Shown in pieces: positions 8,283-9,688 of a DNA stretch of 9,688 nt. A program made the translations under genes and the position numbers. Within the stretch, counting starts at the first letter, position 1, and the number at the start of each line of letters is the position of its first letter. This stretch comes from Desulfobulbaceae bacterium. GTDB taxonomy: Bacteria > Desulfobacterota > Desulfobulbia > Desulfobulbales > Desulfobulbaceae. The notes under the pieces are model-generated. The model was not told where the DNA came from. It made no database searches and saw only the letters and a program-made list of their open reading frames with translations. The stretch is taken from the NCBI GenBank assembly GCA_026986885.1, contig JALSNT010000428.1:1-9688 (forward strand), given 5' to 3'.

Positions 8283-9053
8283 ATGAAGATCATTGCATAC
8301 AATTCTCTTGCCTCCACAAACAGTCGGGCCCTGGAACTGGCCGCTGAAGAAAGAGCAGAAGAAACAGTGGTATGGGCACGCTGCCAGACGGCCGGTCGGG
8401 GACAGCATGGAAGAGTTTTTTCCTCTCCTCCCGGAGGGCTGTATTTTTCTCTTATATTGCGGCCCAAGCTGAAAGCGGAACATCTCTCTCTGGTGACCCT
8501 GGCCGCCGGAGTCGCCTGTTCTCTTGCCCTAAAACAACAGTGCGGTCTGACCAGTGGTTTGAAATGGCCAAACGACCTCTATTGTCGCCATCGTAAACTG
8601 GGAGGGATATTAACGGAGACTTTGCCTGTCGGCGGAAATCATCTAACAACTGTTATTATTGGTGTCGGTTTGAATATTAATTCACTACCCGGTGACTTCC
8701 CGCCCGAGGTGCGGGAACTGGTAACTTCCATTCAGGAATTAACGGGCAGGAACCATGACCTTGAGCAACTTCTGTATATTGTGGTCAGGGAGATCATTGA
8801 TCATGTACGGATACTTGTTCTGGACCAAAAGAAACTGCTGGCGCTCTGGCGGCAGCGTGATTATTTTAAGGGACAGCCTCTTCGCTGGGAGACTGAGCAG
8901 CAAAGTGTTGTCGGTATTGGTTGCGGATTGCTGGCCGACGGTCGATATGCACTTAAAGATAACAGGGGAAAAATACATGCAATTCTTGGTGGCAGCATAC
9001 AGCCGATCGTAACCGTTCAGCCAGATACTGTTTCGCCCGCATTACCTGCATAA
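8283..9053 (+). CDS. birA: biotin--[acetyl-CoA-carboxylase] ligase, catalytic type without HTH
   Basis: Activates biotin with ATP and attaches it to the lysine of biotin carrier proteins of carboxylases and decarboxylases. The 256-aa protein begins at the catalytic domain: STN (11-13), GRGQHGR (38-44, biotinoyl-AMP loop), KWPNDLY (94-100), KLGGIL (105-110) and GVGLNIN (127-133). The C-terminal SH3-like cap is at about 205-245. The N-terminal DNA-binding domain of E. coli BirA is absent, so it should be a pure ligase rather than a biotin-operon repressor. The ATG at 8283 is the only in-frame ATG, and upstream to the TGA at 8241 only a CTG could serve instead. It follows the ten-T terminator tract by one base and has no Shine-Dalgarno at normal distance. 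Expression must come from read-through, a leaderless transcript or U-tract-assisted initiation. Confidence 0.93.
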   Translation: MKIIAYNSLASTNSRALELAAEERAEETVVWARCQTAGRGQHGRVFSSPPGGLYFSLILRPKLKAEHLSLVTLAAGVACSLALKQQCGLTSGLKWPNDLYCRHRKLGGILTETLPVGGNHLTTVIIGVGLNINSLPGDFPPEVRELVTSIQELTGRNHDLEQLLYIVVREIIDHVRILVLDQKKLLALWRQRDYFKGQPLRWETEQQSVVGIGCGLLADGRYALKDNRGKIHAILGGSIQPIVTVQPDTVSPALPA

Positions 9054-9163
9054 TGTAAACGTTTACCAGTGCCCCATATTCGTTCAAGCAGGCCGACGAG
9101 TCTATAGCCCGCTATGTGAGGAGGCCTGATCGGACGAAGATGGGGTGCTGGTGGACGTTTACA
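9054..9163 (+). ncRNA. 110-bp imperfect palindrome: candidate structured RNA or MITE-like element
   Basis: This fills most of the 141-bp birA-yhdH gap, starting right after the birA stop codon. The outer arms 9054-9077 and 9140-9163 pair at all 24 positions, 20 Watson-Crick and four G-U. After an A-G mismatch, 9079-9085 pairs with 9132-9138 (seven pairs, one G-U). A 3x3 internal loop follows, then CAGGCC (9089-9094) pairs with GGCCTG (9123-9128), and an apical TATAG/CTATG helix (9103-9107 / 9112-9116) closes on CCCG. All five non-Watson-Crick pairs in these two helices are G-U on the + strand (A-C on the other), which favours a + strand RNA. No T-run follows, so it is not a normal terminator. 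It could instead be an ERIC- or MITE-like repeat; no target-site duplication is obvious. Confidence 0.6.
9055..9066. promoter_or_regulatory. GTAAACGTTTAC palindrome, LacI-family operator-like
   Basis: A perfect 12-bp palindrome within TGTAAACGTTTACC, close to the TGTAAACGTTTACA type bound by LacI/GalR-family repressors (central CG, flanking TGTAAA). It sits at the left end of the larger palindrome, whose right end repeats only one half (CGTTTACA). It may be an incidental product of that element's terminal sequence. Confidence 0.25.
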
Positions 9164-9194
9164 GCCGATCAACTGATCCCGGTGCAAAGATATT

Positions 9195-9688
9195 ATGAAA
9201 AATTTTTCAGCCCTGGTTGTGGATATAGACGAAGACGGGAATGTCCACCGGCGGATACAGTCCCGTACCCTTGAGGATTTACCGTCCGGCGAAGTCATCA
9301 TCCGGGTGAGTTATTCTTCGTTGAATTATAAAGACGCCTTGTCCGCCGACGGAAATCGCGGTGTTACCAGGCGATATCCACATACTCCGGGAGTTGACGC
9401 CGTTGGCCGGATTTATTCATCTTCTTCCGAAAAATTTCAGATCGGAGACCAGGTCGTATGCATGGGATATGATCTGGGGATGAATACCGCCGGCGGCTTT
9501 GGTCAATATATTTCCGTACCGGCCGACTGGGTCATGAAACTTCCAGATGGTCTGACGCCCCTGGAGGTTATGCAGATCGGTACCGCCGGTTTTACCGCCG
9601 CCCAGTGTATCCGGCGTCTCATTGCTTTGGGTCTGCAGCAGGATGATGGTCCTGTTCTTGTTACCGGGGCCACCGGCGGCGTCGGCAG
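9195..9688 (+). CDS. YhdH/AcuI-family NADPH-dependent oxidoreductase (acryloyl-CoA reductase-like), partial
   Basis: Medium-chain dehydrogenase/reductase; characterised YhdH/AcuI members reduce acryloyl-CoA to propionyl-CoA with NADPH. 164 complete codons are present and the 3' half lies beyond the window (the family is about 325-330 aa). Visible family features are SSLNYKDALS (41-50), GVTRRYPHTPGVDAVG (56-71), GDQVVCMGYDLGMNTAGGFGQY (84-105), GTAGFTAAQ (129-137) and the start of the nucleotide-binding Rossmann loop VTGATGGVG (156-164). No zinc-ligand cysteine pattern is seen, consistent with the zinc-independent quinone-oxidoreductase branch. The ATG at 9195 has only a weak AAAGA upstream, 31 bases after the 110-bp palindrome, whose folding could affect its expression. 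The exact substrate is not proved by sequence. Confidence 0.9.
   Translation, partial: MKNFSALVVDIDEDGNVHRRIQSRTLEDLPSGEVIIRVSYSSLNYKDALSADGNRGVTRRYPHTPGVDAVGRIYSSSSEKFQIGDQVVCMGYDLGMNTAGGFGQYISVPADWVMKLPDGLTPLEVMQIGTAGFTAAQCIRRLIALGLQQDDGPVLVTGATGGVG

Noticed and set aside
9054..9163. The 110-bp palindrome as an intrinsic terminator for birA
   Set aside because: No U-tract follows the stem (next bases GCCGATCAAC), and the structure is far larger and more branched than a terminator.
9167..9178. GATCA-AC-TGATC palindrome upstream of the AcuI-like gene
   Set aside because: Five-base arms built on GATC occur by chance, and no promoter could be placed next to it.

Overview
The window looks like chromosomal DNA of a sulfate/sulfite-metabolising member of the Desulfobacterota. 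Desulfobulbales is my best guess, from overall protein character only. The reason is a complete dsrA-dsrB-dsrD cluster in which both DsrAB subunits keep the full cysteine sets for sirohaem and ferredoxin-type clusters. DsrD is typical of reductive-type Dsr, but it also occurs in sulfur disproportionators and some sulfide oxidisers, so the direction of sulfur flow cannot be read from this window. All recognisable genes lie on the + strand, are densely packed and have similar base composition. I see no transposase, phage gene, tRNA, rRNA or CRISPR array.

Layout. (1) Positions 1-2747: an RpoD-family sigma factor (its true start may lie upstream of the window), then dprA 13 bp later. (2) 2748-5192: rpe and pgi, two sugar-phosphate enzymes. 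A 20-bp sequence occurs in opposite orientation just before rpe and directly after its stop codon, so the pair brackets the gene. (3) 5193-5424: a 232-bp control region before dsrA with a consensus-like promoter, a tandem pair of 14-bp TGAAT(4)ATTCA palindromes and further A/T-rich promoter-like sequence. (4) 5425-8281: dsrA, dsrB and dsrD. A strong GC-rich hairpin lies between dsrB and dsrD, and a textbook intrinsic terminator closes the unit. (5) 8283-9053: a biotin-protein ligase without DNA-binding domain, whose ATG sits one base after the terminator U-tract with no usable Shine-Dalgarno. (6) 9054-9163: an unexplained 110-bp imperfect palindrome. (7) 9195-end: the first 164 codons of a YhdH/AcuI-type NADPH-dependent oxidoreductase, cut by the window edge.

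How the genes work together. DsrA and DsrB form the sulfite reductase core and DsrD is its small activator, so these three are one functional unit. The other genes are housekeeping: transcription, uptake and processing of DNA, pentose-phosphate and glycolytic interconversion, and biotinylation of carboxylase/decarboxylase carrier proteins. They appear to be neighbours rather than partners.

The least explained signals are non-coding. The first is the 110-bp element after birA, whose outer arms pair over 24 consecutive positions when G-U pairs are allowed; all outer wobbles are G-U on the + strand, suggesting a folded + strand RNA or a MITE-like palindrome. The others are the dsrA operator pair, the hairpin inside dsrB-dsrD, the inverted repeats around rpe, and the terminator-abutting start of birA.
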